A stretch of DNA of 54,796 bases. It comes from Bacillota bacterium (lineage in GTDB: Bacteria > Bacillota > DTU030 > DUMP01). This document shows positions 24,750 to 32,678 of the stretch, one piece after another; positions within the stretch are counted from its first letter, which is position 1, and each line of letters starts with the position of its first letter. Location of the stretch: contig DUNI01000145.1 in NCBI GenBank assembly GCA_012839445.1, forward strand, positions 1 to 54,796. The letters are read 5' to 3'. Below the pieces are notes generated by a model, which was not told the origin of the DNA, did not search any database, and was given only the letters and a program-made list of their open reading frames with translations. A program made the position numbers and the translations under genes.

Positions 24750-25235
24750 ATGATTGATCCTAGTGTCTTCGTGGCTCCGGGAGCCCATATTCTAGGTCAA
24801 GTTAATATTGGAGCTGAATCAAGCATTTGGTTTGGTAGCATTGTGCGAGGAGATGTGGACACCATAACCATTGGGCACGGTTGCAATGTGCAAGATGGTG
24901 CGGTTATTCATGTAAGCCGTGGATTTCCGGTAGTATTAGAAGATTGGGTATCGGTGGCTCATGGTGCCGTCGTACATGGATCATATATAGAAGAGGGGAC
25001 TCTAATTGGTATAGGTGCAATTGTGCTCGATGGGGCTCGCGTTGGGAAAGAAACAGTGGTGGGTGCAGGGAGCTTGGTAGTTGGGGGTACAGTAATTCCA
25101 CCACGAAGTTTGGTATTAGGGCAGCCGGCGCGAGTGGTCAGAGAATTGTCTGATGAAGAAGTAGAATCATTTCGAGAGACAGCTTATAGATACGTGAAGT
25201 ATGCTCAGCGCTACCTAAAAAATGAATGGAAATGA
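24750..25235 (+). CDS. Gamma-class carbonic anhydrase-like hexapeptide-repeat protein
   Basis: A 161-residue left-handed beta-helix protein built of hexapeptide repeats (for example IGAESS, VGAGSL, IPPRSL). Candidate zinc ligands are in IHVSRGF, SVAHGAVVHGS, and the family segment NVQDGAVIH. The C-terminus is a helix (ETAYRYVKYAQRYLK). Gamma-carbonic anhydrases interconvert CO2 and bicarbonate, which would suit a CO2-handling anaerobe, but many homologues (YrdA/PaaY-like) have no proven activity. CAAGGAGG precedes the ATG. Confidence 0.85.
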   Translation: MIDPSVFVAPGAHILGQVNIGAESSIWFGSIVRGDVDTITIGHGCNVQDGAVIHVSRGFPVVLEDWVSVAHGAVVHGSYIEEGTLIGIGAIVLDGARVGKETVVGAGSLVVGGTVIPPRSLVLGQPARVVRELSDEEVESFRETAYRYVKYAQRYLKNEWK

Positions 25236-25245
25236 GGGGGCGAGC

Positions 25246-26043
25246 ATGGACTTTTGGCGAGATAAGGTGGTACTGGTAACCGGTGCTTCTCGGGGCATTG
25301 GTCGGGCATTGACCGATGAGTTGGCTCATTTTGGTGCGAGACTGGTGCTGACTGCACGAGGTGAGAATGAACTAGAGCTTACTGCTAGTCGGATTTCTGC
25401 CATAGGAGCGGAGTGCGTTTTTATGACAGCTGATGTGCAAGATGAAGCAGCGGTTCAGCAGGTGGTACGCTACGGTGTGGAGCGATTAGGCCGGTTAGAT
25501 GTTCTTATCAATAATGCTGGTGTTGGCCTTCGTGGACAGGTAGATACTTTAGAGCCGGCTTTACTTATGGAGGCACTGGCAGTAAATGTTATTGGGCCGT
25601 TAAATTTTATTCGGGCAGCAACACCGCTATTCAAAGAGCAACGAACAGGACTAATAATAAATATTGCTTCGTTGGGCGCTATTCAAGCGGCTCCCAACAT
25701 TGGAGGATACGCTGCTACCAAGGCGGCCTTGGCTAAGTTGGGGGAGGCACTACATCTAGAACTTGAAGAGAACGGTATAAGAGTATGTACTGCCTACCCG
25801 GGATCAGCTCGTACGGAGTTTCGTAATCATGCTCTAGGTACAGCTTACCGGGGGCACGAACCTCGTTTGTCAAGGATTGCTCCGGAGCTGGTAGCCAAAC
25901 AAATTTTACAACAGGCAGCTCAAGGAAAGAGAGAAATATACGTGACCCGTAAAGACCGGTGTTTTGCGTATTTAGCACGTATAGCACCTCGCTTTGCAGA
26001 TTTTTTGGTTGGGCGGGCTTTTCGCCAGACCAAAGGAATATAA
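25246..26043 (+). CDS. Short-chain dehydrogenase/reductase
   Basis: NAD(P)-dependent oxidoreductase of 265 residues. The Rossmann motif TGASRGIGRAL, the NNAGVG stabilising motif, catalytic Ser in NIASLGA and YxxxK in YAATKAALAK are all present, in the classical SDR order; the basic residue after TGAS suggests NADP(H). The ATG at 25246 is chosen for the GAGGGGGCGAG site; it follows the carbonic anhydrase gene by 10 bp. The substrate cannot be predicted; the general form resembles acyl or sterol-type reductases (COG0300). Confidence 0.87.
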   Translation: MDFWRDKVVLVTGASRGIGRALTDELAHFGARLVLTARGENELELTASRISAIGAECVFMTADVQDEAAVQQVVRYGVERLGRLDVLINNAGVGLRGQVDTLEPALLMEALAVNVIGPLNFIRAATPLFKEQRTGLIINIASLGAIQAAPNIGGYAATKAALAKLGEALHLELEENGIRVCTAYPGSARTEFRNHALGTAYRGHEPRLSRIAPELVAKQILQQAAQGKREIYVTRKDRCFAYLARIAPRFADFLVGRAFRQTKGI

Positions 26044-26077
26044 ATCTAAGTGGTAGTTGGGCCAAGGGGGGTAACAG

Positions 26078-26506
26078 ATGCGGATAGTCCCGGTAGAAAC
26101 TCAAGATCTCCCGCAGGTGAAAAAACTTTTGGAAGAAGTTAATCTTTCTTTAGCTGGAATTGAAGAGCATTTTCAGCATTTCCTGAAACTAATGGTAGAT
26201 GGCGAGCTTGTGGCAGTGGCTGGTCTCGAACTTTATAGCACTATAGGTTTGCTTAGGTCGATAGCAGTGATACCGGAATATCGGCACTCAGGGCTAGGAC
26301 GTGGATTAATCCGGGCAATGATTAATAAAGCGCGCGCTTTAGAGCTAACTCACCTGTATCTTCTCACTGAAACAGCAGCAGAGTACTTTAGGCAGTTTGG
26401 TTTTCGCCCTATTGGACGCAGGGATGTTCATCCAGCAATAGAAAAATCAGAGCAGTTTCGCTCCGCTTCCCTTGAAGATGCTGTTTGTATGCACCTTAAG
26501 TTATGA
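26078..26506 (+). CDS. GNAT family N-acetyltransferase
   Basis: 142 residues with the acetyl-CoA-binding segment IAVIPEYRHSGLGRGLIRAM (motif A, R-x-x-G-x-G) and C-terminal FRQFGFRPIGRRD. The overall form resembles the ArsN2-type acetyltransferases found with arsenic-resistance genes; an ArsR-family regulator lies 3 kb upstream, but no arsenic pump or reductase is present, so the substrate remains open. AAGGGGGG precedes the ATG. Confidence 0.8.
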   Translation: MRIVPVETQDLPQVKKLLEEVNLSLAGIEEHFQHFLKLMVDGELVAVAGLELYSTIGLLRSIAVIPEYRHSGLGRGLIRAMINKARALELTHLYLLTETAAEYFRQFGFRPIGRRDVHPAIEKSEQFRSASLEDAVCMHLKL

Positions 26507-26630
26507 GATGTTGTAACCTGTGTCTTAAAGTCTGTGGCAGGATTATTTTACCCTTTGCGGAATTATTAAATAGCAGGGCAAAATTGAATTTGTACTGGAC
26601 GGTAAATCCATAGGGAATTAAAACAAAGGG

Positions 26631-28484
26631 GTGATTAATCTGCAAGGGGGTTACTTAAGAAAACTACTTCGGGTAAACTTAACGGCAGGTACAATTGAAG
26701 TTGCTGAATTGAGCGAGGATCTGGCTCGTGGGTATATAGGTGGGAGTGGTTTAGGGGCAGCGCTTTTGTTTGCTGAGTCTAAGGCGGATACGCCGCCACT
26801 TTCTCCCGATAACCCGTTGCTTTTTCTTACAGGGCCGCTAACCGGTACACGAGTCTTGGCTTCAGGGCGCTATGCAGTGGTGACAAGGTCACCTCTTACT
26901 GGGATATGGGCTGAAGCTGATGCAGGGGGACAATTTGGATCACAGCTTAAGTGGGCAGGCTTCGATGGTGTTATTTTTACCGGGAAAGCCCCGGAACCGG
27001 TTTACTTATACATTACCAACGGGCGAGCTGAACTCCGGCCTGCCCAGGGAATTTGGGGTCAAGATACTTATGTTACCGATGAGTTAATCCGCGCTGAAAC
27101 CACAGCTGGGGCCAGTGTAGCATGTATTGGTCCGGCAGGTGAGAAGGGCGTGCTGTTTGCTGCCATTATGAGTGAGGGGCGGCATAGTCGTGCTGCTGGA
27201 CGCGCCGGTGTCGGTGCCGTAATGGGATCCAAGAATCTAAAAGCAGTGGCGGTTCATGGTACGGGATCAGTTTCGGTGGCCCGGCCAGATAAGTTGGAGC
27301 AATCACTTCGGGCTCTGGCACCGACCCTGGTGAAAAACAGCCGGGCCCGTAGTCAATATGGTACAGCCGGTGGTTTAATGGGGGCGGAGACGATTGGCGA
27401 TTTCCCCATAAAAAACTGGCAGTTAGGAGTTTGGGTGAAAGGGGCGGCCCGAATTTCTGGACAGGTTATGGCTCAAACGATTCTTACCGGGCGCTATTAT
27501 TGCGATCGCTGTCCAGTGGGGTGTGGCCGTGAGGTGGCTGTAAACACTCCTTGGGGCCAAGTGGTGGGGGCTGGACCTGAGTATGAGACTTTAGGCATGC
27601 TAGGTGGCCTGTGTATGGTGGACGACTTGCCGGCTGTATGTTATGCCAATGATTTATGTAACCGCTTGGGCCTGGATACTATTTCTACCGGTGCAGCGGT
27701 GGCTTTTGCCATGGAGTGCTTTGAGCACGGTTTGTTAAGCACCGGCCATACGGGTGGTCTTGACTTAACTTGGGGGAATGCTGATGCTGTAATTAAGCTA
27801 ATAGGGCAAATAGCTCAGCGGCAGGGCCTAGGTTCCCTGTTAGCCCAGGGTACGGTGAAGGCGGCTGATGAGATCGGCGGGTTGGCCCACGAGTTTACAG
27901 TTCATAGTAAGGGCTTGGAAATGCCGGCGCATGATCCTCGTGCTTACAGCAGTTTGGCTTTGGCCTACGCCACGTCTAATCGCGGTGCCTGCCATTTACA
28001 AGGGTTTACCCATGCACTGGAAGCGTCAGTTACTATGCCGGAGCTTGGATTTCCCGAAATATTGGATCGGTTTTCGACCGATCAAAAAGGGGCTATGACA
28101 GCAGCTATGCAAGACCTGATGTCCCTTTTTGATTCTTTGAAAGTGTGCAAGTTCATGATTTACGGCGGTGTAAAAGTAACTCATTTAGTGGAATGGTTAA
28201 ACCTGGTTACCGATTGGGATTTAGGCCAGAAAGATTTTCTTTTTATCGGCGAGCGCATCTTTAATCTTAAACGATTGTATAATGTCCGCTTAGGTATCAG
28301 CCGTAAAGATGACATACTTTCAGCACGGGTGCTATCAGAGAAAAAAGGCGGAGGCGCTGGTGAGCACCTTCCGCATTTGGGACGTATGTTAAGCAACTAC
28401 TATGATATCCGAGGTTGGGACTCAAATGGAATACCCACGAAGGAGACAATTAGGCGTTTAGACCTTGAGAATTTTGTTGGCTAA
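26631..28484 (+). CDS. Aldehyde:ferredoxin oxidoreductase (tungsten-type)
   Basis: Oxidises aldehydes to carboxylic acids with ferredoxin, or reduces acids in the opposite direction, using a bis-pterin tungsten cofactor and one [4Fe-4S] cluster. 617 residues. The N-terminal AFOR domain has LRVNLTAGTIE, GGSGLGAALLF and RYAVVTRSPLTG. The cluster ligands are CDRCPVGC plus Cys in DSLKVCKF. LGLDTISTGAAVAFAMEC and GLEMPAHDPRAYSSLALAYATSNRGACH are pterin/active-site blocks. The start is uncertain: AAAGGGGTGAT (26625-26635), a near-perfect ribosome site, overlaps the GTG at 26631, so a CTG at 26640 may be used. It works with ferredoxin like Rnf and FdhA in this window. Confidence 0.93.
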   Translation: MINLQGGYLRKLLRVNLTAGTIEVAELSEDLARGYIGGSGLGAALLFAESKADTPPLSPDNPLLFLTGPLTGTRVLASGRYAVVTRSPLTGIWAEADAGGQFGSQLKWAGFDGVIFTGKAPEPVYLYITNGRAELRPAQGIWGQDTYVTDELIRAETTAGASVACIGPAGEKGVLFAAIMSEGRHSRAAGRAGVGAVMGSKNLKAVAVHGTGSVSVARPDKLEQSLRALAPTLVKNSRARSQYGTAGGLMGAETIGDFPIKNWQLGVWVKGAARISGQVMAQTILTGRYYCDRCPVGCGREVAVNTPWGQVVGAGPEYETLGMLGGLCMVDDLPAVCYANDLCNRLGLDTISTGAAVAFAMECFEHGLLSTGHTGGLDLTWGNADAVIKLIGQIAQRQGLGSLLAQGTVKAADEIGGLAHEFTVHSKGLEMPAHDPRAYSSLALAYATSNRGACHLQGFTHALEASVTMPELGFPEILDRFSTDQKGAMTAAMQDLMSLFDSLKVCKFMIYGGVKVTHLVEWLNLVTDWDLGQKDFLFIGERIFNLKRLYNVRLGISRKDDILSARVLSEKKGGGAGEHLPHLGRMLSNYYDIRGWDSNGIPTKETIRRLDLENFVG

Positions 28485-28551
28485 TACCAGTAGGGGTAAC
28501 CTATGAGGTTGTCTGCCTTGTACAAGACGTGGGTAAAAGAGGGGGAATTAC

Positions 28552-29367
28552 ATGCGTGTCGGCCTGGTGGGTGCGGGGCAAGGTGGCAGCCGGGTATTGT
28601 CTGTGTTGCACCGCCTTCCGGAAATTGAGATTGTGGGTGTTGTAGATCGTGATCCGGAGGCGCCTGGTATGAAGCAGGCACTTGAGTTTGGGGTTTCTAC
28701 ATGGGACGATATGTCTATGTTAATTCAGCAGCCAAAATTAGACATGATTATTGAAGTGACAGGTGTGGAAGCAGTGCAAGACACCTTGAGAAAGAGTCTT
28801 CCGCCAGGCTGCCATTTGGTTGATGCTGATGCGGCTCGCCTACTGGTTAGCGTAGCTTTTGCTCAGGGAGCAATGGTAGATCAAGTTAAGAAAACAGCAG
28901 CCCAAATAGCCGGCTTTGCCGAAGAAATTAGCCAGGCACTAGCAGCCTGGCAGGAGAAAGCGCAAGCGGTGGATACTCTTAGCCGAGAAGTGGCAGAGGC
29001 AGGCACACAAGCGGCGGCCGGTGTTGAGAGTACGGCTGGAATACTAGAGTTTATTCGTAAGTTGGCCCGCCAAACTAACATTCTGGGTTTAAATGCCAGC
29101 ATTGAGGCGGCGCGGGCAGGCGAAAGCGGTCGTGGTTTTGCTGTGGTGGCGTCTGAGGTGCGCAAATTAGCTGCCGAAAGTGATGAGTCGGTAGAAAAGG
29201 CGGCTGGAGCTATTGAAGGTTTACAGGAATTTTTGCAAAATGTACGTGCTTCTATGGATGAGACGTTGGTGGCTACGGAAACACAGGTTAGTTTGGCCGA
29301 AAAGATTAGTGGCAGTTTGCAATCTTTAACTGAATCAGGGGCAGAACTGGCACAACTGGAGAACTAG
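28552..29367 (+). CDS. Soluble chemoreceptor-like protein with N-terminal Rossmann domain
   Basis: 271 residues without membrane helix or HAMP domain. Residues 1-105 form an NAD(P)-binding Rossmann fold of the aspartate/homoserine-dehydrogenase type: [12 protein letters not shown] (GxGxxG), [11 protein letters not shown] (acidic residue after beta-2, favouring NAD), [11 protein letters not shown]. Residues about 108-271 form a methyl-accepting chemotaxis signalling hairpin whose tip is [18 protein letters not shown] and [15 protein letters not shown], where CheA and CheW bind. It is not known to be a dehydrogenase; the dinucleotide domain probably acts as a redox or nucleotide sensor. It lies 67 bp after AOR with its own GAGGGGG ribosome site. 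No che genes are in the window. Confidence 0.85.
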   Translation: MRVGLVGAGQGGSRVLSVLHRLPEIEIVGVVDRDPEAPGMKQALEFGVSTWDDMSMLIQQPKLDMIIEVTGVEAVQDTLRKSLPPGCHLVDADAARLLVSVAFAQGAMVDQVKKTAAQIAGFAEEISQALAAWQEKAQAVDTLSREVAEAGTQAAAGVESTAGILEFIRKLARQTNILGLNASIEAARAGESGRGFAVVASEVRKLAAESDESVEKAAGAIEGLQEFLQNVRASMDETLVATETQVSLAEKISGSLQSLTESGAELAQLEN

Positions 29368-29885
29368 CTGTAGAGAACGGTGCCAAGTCCAGCTGCCAGC
29401 AGTAGAGTTACAATAGGATCTAGGTGAAACCGTCGAATAGCTATAAATGCTCCTACCGATATGGCCAAGCTAGAGACAGATTGAATTGAGGACGGCATAA
29501 TTCCCCAGGTAGCAGCGGCAATAAGAGCTACTACTGCTGGACGGATGCCGGTGAATGCAGCCTGCACTGTGTCCAGTGTGTTGTATTTTAGAAAGAGAAG
29601 GGTAAGGCTAAGGACTACTATTAGCGATGGTGTTACCACGCCCAGGGTTGCTGCCGCAGAACCGAAAATCCCAGCCATTTTATACCCAACGAAAGTTGCG
29701 GCATTAATAGCGATGGGGCCGGGTGTTACCTGCGAAATAGCTACTACATCGACAAACTGGGACAGATTTAGCCAGCTATTATTGGTTACGATCTCTTTTT
29801 GTATAAGTGGCAGCATAGCATAACCACCGCCGAAGCTAAATAGGCCAATCTTAAAAAAGGTTAGGAAAAGTTGAGTGTAGATCAT
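29364..29885 (-). CDS. Chromate transporter family protein, second half-size subunit
   Basis: 173-residue CHR-family membrane protein with [42 protein letters not shown] and a C-terminal hydrophobic part. Short CHR proteins come in pairs, each half of a full-length ChrA. It overlaps the upstream partner by 4 bp (ATGA), so they are translationally coupled. Chromate or sulfate export is the family label; the natural substrate in an anaerobe is uncertain. Its 3' end meets the chemoreceptor-like gene tail to tail with a 4-bp overlap. Confidence 0.88.
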   Translation of the reverse strand: MIYTQLFLTFFKIGLFSFGGGYAMLPLIQKEIVTNNSWLNLSQFVDVVAISQVTPGPIAINAATFVGYKMAGIFGSAAATLGVVTPSLIVVLSLTLLFLKYNTLDTVQAAFTGIRPAVVALIAAATWGIMPSSIQSVSSLAISVGAFIAIRRFHLDPIVTLLLAAGLGTVLYS

Positions 29886-30550
29886 GAGTTACCGCCTCGA
29901 CTTTCGTTGCTGTCTTGGTTGTAACTTGATTGCTGTTGGGAGGATTCATATGAAGGAGCTTGTCTGGAGCTATTTAATACCAGGCCTGTAATTGCTGCCG
30001 CAATGATTACAAATACAGGATGCAGCTGTACCGGAATAAGAAGAACCAGGGCTGCAATGGATAGTAAAGCACCACGCCAGTTTTTGATGGTGTTTTTGCC
30101 AACGTCATAAACCGCTGAAGCCATTAAGGCTACAATGGCAGGACGCATTCCTGTTAGGGCAGCACGGACAAAGCGGTTTTCTTGAATTCCGAGAAAGAAA
30201 GTGGCTACAATAAGCAGGATAAAAAATGAAGGCAAAGTGGCTCCTAACACAGCAGCTAATGTGCCTTGAAGGCCACTTAATTTGTAGCCGGTAATTACAG
30301 CGATGTTCACGGCTATGGGTCCCGGCGAACTTTGCGCTATGGCAATAGCGTCTACAAACTCTTCATCTCGGAGCCACTTTGATTTTGCTACCAGAGATTT
30401 TCGAATAAGGGGTAACATAGCATAGCCACCCCCAAAGGTAAAAGCTCCGATGGACAAAAAAGACCAAAAAAGACGGCCCGGAGTGGGCGCAACGTAAGAT
30501 GATTCAGTAGCAGCGGAGGATTCAATATTGTGGGTGGAAGGTGTTTTCAT
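29882..30550 (-). CDS. Chromate transporter family protein, first half-size subunit
   Basis: 222 residues with the CHR signatures [19 protein letters not shown] and IAQSSPGPIAVNIAVITGYKL, the partner of the 173-residue protein encoded next. It has a longer hydrophilic N-terminus and a Ser/Gln/Asn-rich C-terminal tail (YESSQQQSSYNQDSN). The ATG at 30550 is preferred because GAGGT lies about nine bases before it; a GTG at 30565 is possible. The two half-size proteins are expected to function as a heteromer. Confidence 0.86.
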   Translation of the reverse strand: MKTPSTHNIESSAATESSYVAPTPGRLFWSFLSIGAFTFGGGYAMLPLIRKSLVAKSKWLRDEEFVDAIAIAQSSPGPIAVNIAVITGYKLSGLQGTLAAVLGATLPSFFILLIVATFFLGIQENRFVRAALTGMRPAIVALMASAVYDVGKNTIKNWRGALLSIAALVLLIPVQLHPVFVIIAAAITGLVLNSSRQAPSYESSQQQSSYNQDSNESRGGNS

Positions 30551-30734
30551 ATGCGGATACCTCACACGTCGGATTATTTTCTATTACAGGATATCATAAT
30601 GCGACTATTTCTGCCAATGCCACTGTTGTATGAGCGGAATGGACTACAAGAATTTTGTTTTGTAGATGTTAACAGTGGTTCGTAATATGAGAACCTTTTG
30701 AAGGCTGGATGTATTGGAGAAGGGAGCAGCTTGC

Positions 30735-31691
30735 ATGGGGAAAAACGATGGTAGCTGGAAGGGTTTTACTATGATGATAGTTGTTATTGTGCTGCTCCTG
30801 GCTTTGTTTATGGTTTTGGCCACAAGAAAAGGGGTTGGGCCGTTAAGGCAACGCTCGCCGATTTTGGTGCCTTCTGGTATTAGCAGGTCGGATTTAGTTG
30901 TTATCGGCCGTTCGATCCGTTTAGATGGTCAGGTAACCGGATCAGTTGTGGCTATAATGGGTGATACCTATGTGACGGGTGGTGTGGATCGAGATATAGT
31001 AGTTTTGGGTGGCACGGCGGTGTTGATGTCATCGGCTGTAGTGGCCGGTGATGTGGTGGTTATTGGAGGGAACCTGCAATTGGCTGATGGAGCCCATGTA
31101 GGTGGGCGAACAGTCTCACTGGAGTTGCCGCAAATCAGTTGGCCCCAATGGCGAACCAAAGTACCGCTTTGGTTTGGGCGGGGCTTCTCATTACCGTGGA
31201 CTTTAAACTGGGATCTAAGGGTGCATCGAAGCTTAAAGTTGCTATCTGGTTTGCTTCTTGGCTGGTTGGTTATAGCTTTGCTACCGGGAAATATTGCTAA
31301 TATGGTTGATGCTTTGGGATCTAACTGGGTTCAGTTTACCTTAGTGGGGATCATGAGCTACTCGGTAGCCATAGTGCTAATTATTTTAGCCTTCGTTACC
31401 ATTGTAGGCATACCGTTATCGTTGTTATTGGTTTTGGGTTTGGCTGTGGTACGCTTGTTGGCTCAGGTGACTGTAGGTGTTTTTGTCGGGCAGATGCTAT
31501 TGGATCGTTTGTCCAGCCAACAAATGAGTCAATCGGCAGCGTTACTTGTTGGTCTGCTGACCTTGTCAATGCTTGAAACCATACCGGGACTGAACATTAT
31601 TATTAAGACTCTGGCCGCTTTGGCGGGGGTGGGTGTTGTGGTTGGCACTCGCTGTGGTAGTGGACGAAACCGGTTTTGGCCACAGGTATGA
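30735..31691 (+). CDS. Polymer-forming (bactofilin-like) domain membrane protein
   Basis: 318 residues. An N-terminal membrane helix (about 11-31) is followed by repeated short beta-strand units (VVIGRSIRLDGQVTGSVVAI, GGVDRDIVVLGGTAVL, VVAGDVVVIGGNLQL) like the beta-helix of bactofilins. Three to four C-terminal membrane helices with LVIALLPGNIA and FVTIVGIPLSLLLVLGLA follow. It ends in a basic tail. This architecture is common in Firmicutes and archaea, often annotated polymer-forming cytoskeletal protein, with unknown role. The ATG at 30735 follows GAAGGGA; the upstream TTG at 30714 lacks a ribosome site. Confidence 0.75.
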   Translation: MGKNDGSWKGFTMMIVVIVLLLALFMVLATRKGVGPLRQRSPILVPSGISRSDLVVIGRSIRLDGQVTGSVVAIMGDTYVTGGVDRDIVVLGGTAVLMSSAVVAGDVVVIGGNLQLADGAHVGGRTVSLELPQISWPQWRTKVPLWFGRGFSLPWTLNWDLRVHRSLKLLSGLLLGWLVIALLPGNIANMVDALGSNWVQFTLVGIMSYSVAIVLIILAFVTIVGIPLSLLLVLGLAVVRLLAQVTVGVFVGQMLLDRLSSQQMSQSAALLVGLLTLSMLETIPGLNIIIKTLAALAGVGVVVGTRCGSGRNRFWPQV

Positions 31692-31765
31692 TATAGAGTG
31701 GATTGGATGTTAGTTCATTGGGTTTAAGAAAAGTACAACAGACGTTTTTGTATTAGTAATCCGGT

Positions 31766-32455
31766 TCAAGGTATGTCCCGTCGCCATAGTATAAGGCCAA
31801 AAATAGCCAGGATTGTGAGTACAGTTAAGGCTCGCCCAGTAATGGCCACAGTAGCGTTAAGAAAGAATTGCTCTGGAAACATTTTTATCAGATTATCTTT
31901 GGCCGGATCCAGCTGCCATAGCATATTGTCAAAGGAAATTAAGTGGAAATAGGTAAACGCTTGGCTGAAATCGAGCTTTACGGCTAATAGAAGAAGTAGA
32001 AAAAGCACAATGCCGCCGGTGCTCCCTATGCCGATGGCGGTAACAATTATACGCCAAGCCCGGTGTTTCCTGAAGGTTAATAACAATGTTATTCCCGTTA
32101 ACAACAGCACCATTGCCAGATTGCGTATAGTAAATCCCAGACGAAATAAGTGATAGACATCAACTAAATGAGCCAATTCGTGGTCTTTATATAATGGCTG
32201 TGGGCCGTAATCGGTGGGTATAATAATCTGAGGTGAGGCTATGTGGCCATGGTAATAGTCCTGCAATGCCCGGCTGAACTGTAAATAGTTAGAGGCGCTG
32301 AATCCAGTGGCATGTTCCAGACCTAATTTTTGATGTTGATGTAGGTAAAATTGTTCAGAGAAGGCGATACTTTCCACGGCTAGTAAAGTAATTAATACCG
32401 GCACCGATATGGCTATTAACAAGGCAGCCAAGCGGACGGCTGTTTTTTGTTTCAT
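31766..32455 (-). CDS. DUF1461/TIGR01906 membrane protein, Lit-like lipoprotein transacylase
   Basis: 229 residues, about four membrane helices (near 10-30, 115-135, 145-170, 205-225) with a large outer loop. Conserved blocks DHELAHLVDVYHLF and FTYFHLISFDNMLW contain the histidines that match the family pattern. Characterised members in Enterococcus and Bacillus (Lit) move an acyl chain within lipoproteins to give the lyso form; the same activity is inferred here, not shown. The ATG at 32455 follows GGAGGTG on the minus strand; 47 further in-frame codons upstream are rejected because they overlap the divergent promoter region. Confidence 0.72.
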   Translation of the reverse strand: MKQKTAVRLAALLIAISVPVLITLLAVESIAFSEQFYLHQHQKLGLEHATGFSASNYLQFSRALQDYYHGHIASPQIIIPTDYGPQPLYKDHELAHLVDVYHLFRLGFTIRNLAMVLLLTGITLLLTFRKHRAWRIIVTAIGIGSTGGIVLFLLLLLAVKLDFSQAFTYFHLISFDNMLWQLDPAKDNLIKMFPEQFFLNATVAITGRALTVLTILAIFGLILWRRDIP

Positions 32456-32568
32456 GACTATACACCTCCAACTATTTTTGGTACTGCTGTTACTAAAATA
32501 ATAATAACACGAACCGCGATGTTTCTGAGCAAAGAAAGAGGGCAAAATGTGACCAAAATATCCAGCCG

Positions 32569-32597
32569 TTGCTATACCCAATAGGTATAGGTACAAT
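32569..32597 (+). promoter_or_regulatory. Promoter with an embedded palindrome upstream of the GGR-family gene
   Basis: TTGCTA (32569-32574) and TACAAT (32592-32597) are 17 bp apart. The spacer contains CTATACC-N5-GGTATAG (32572-32590), a perfect 7-bp inverted repeat. A regulator binding there would block RNA polymerase or act at the spacer as MerR-type activators do. The leader to the start codon is about 75 nt. Confidence 0.6.
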
Positions 32598-32678
32598 TAG
32601 GAAAGATGTTATGAAAAGCGCTGAGGCCGGTAACAATAGGGAAATGTGTGGTCTTATTTGCGGGAGTGAAGAATTGAT

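Noticed and set aside
28552-28866. Aspartate or homoserine dehydrogenase gene
   Set aside because: Only the nucleotide-binding half is present and it is fused to a chemoreceptor signalling hairpin, so an enzymatic role is unlikely.
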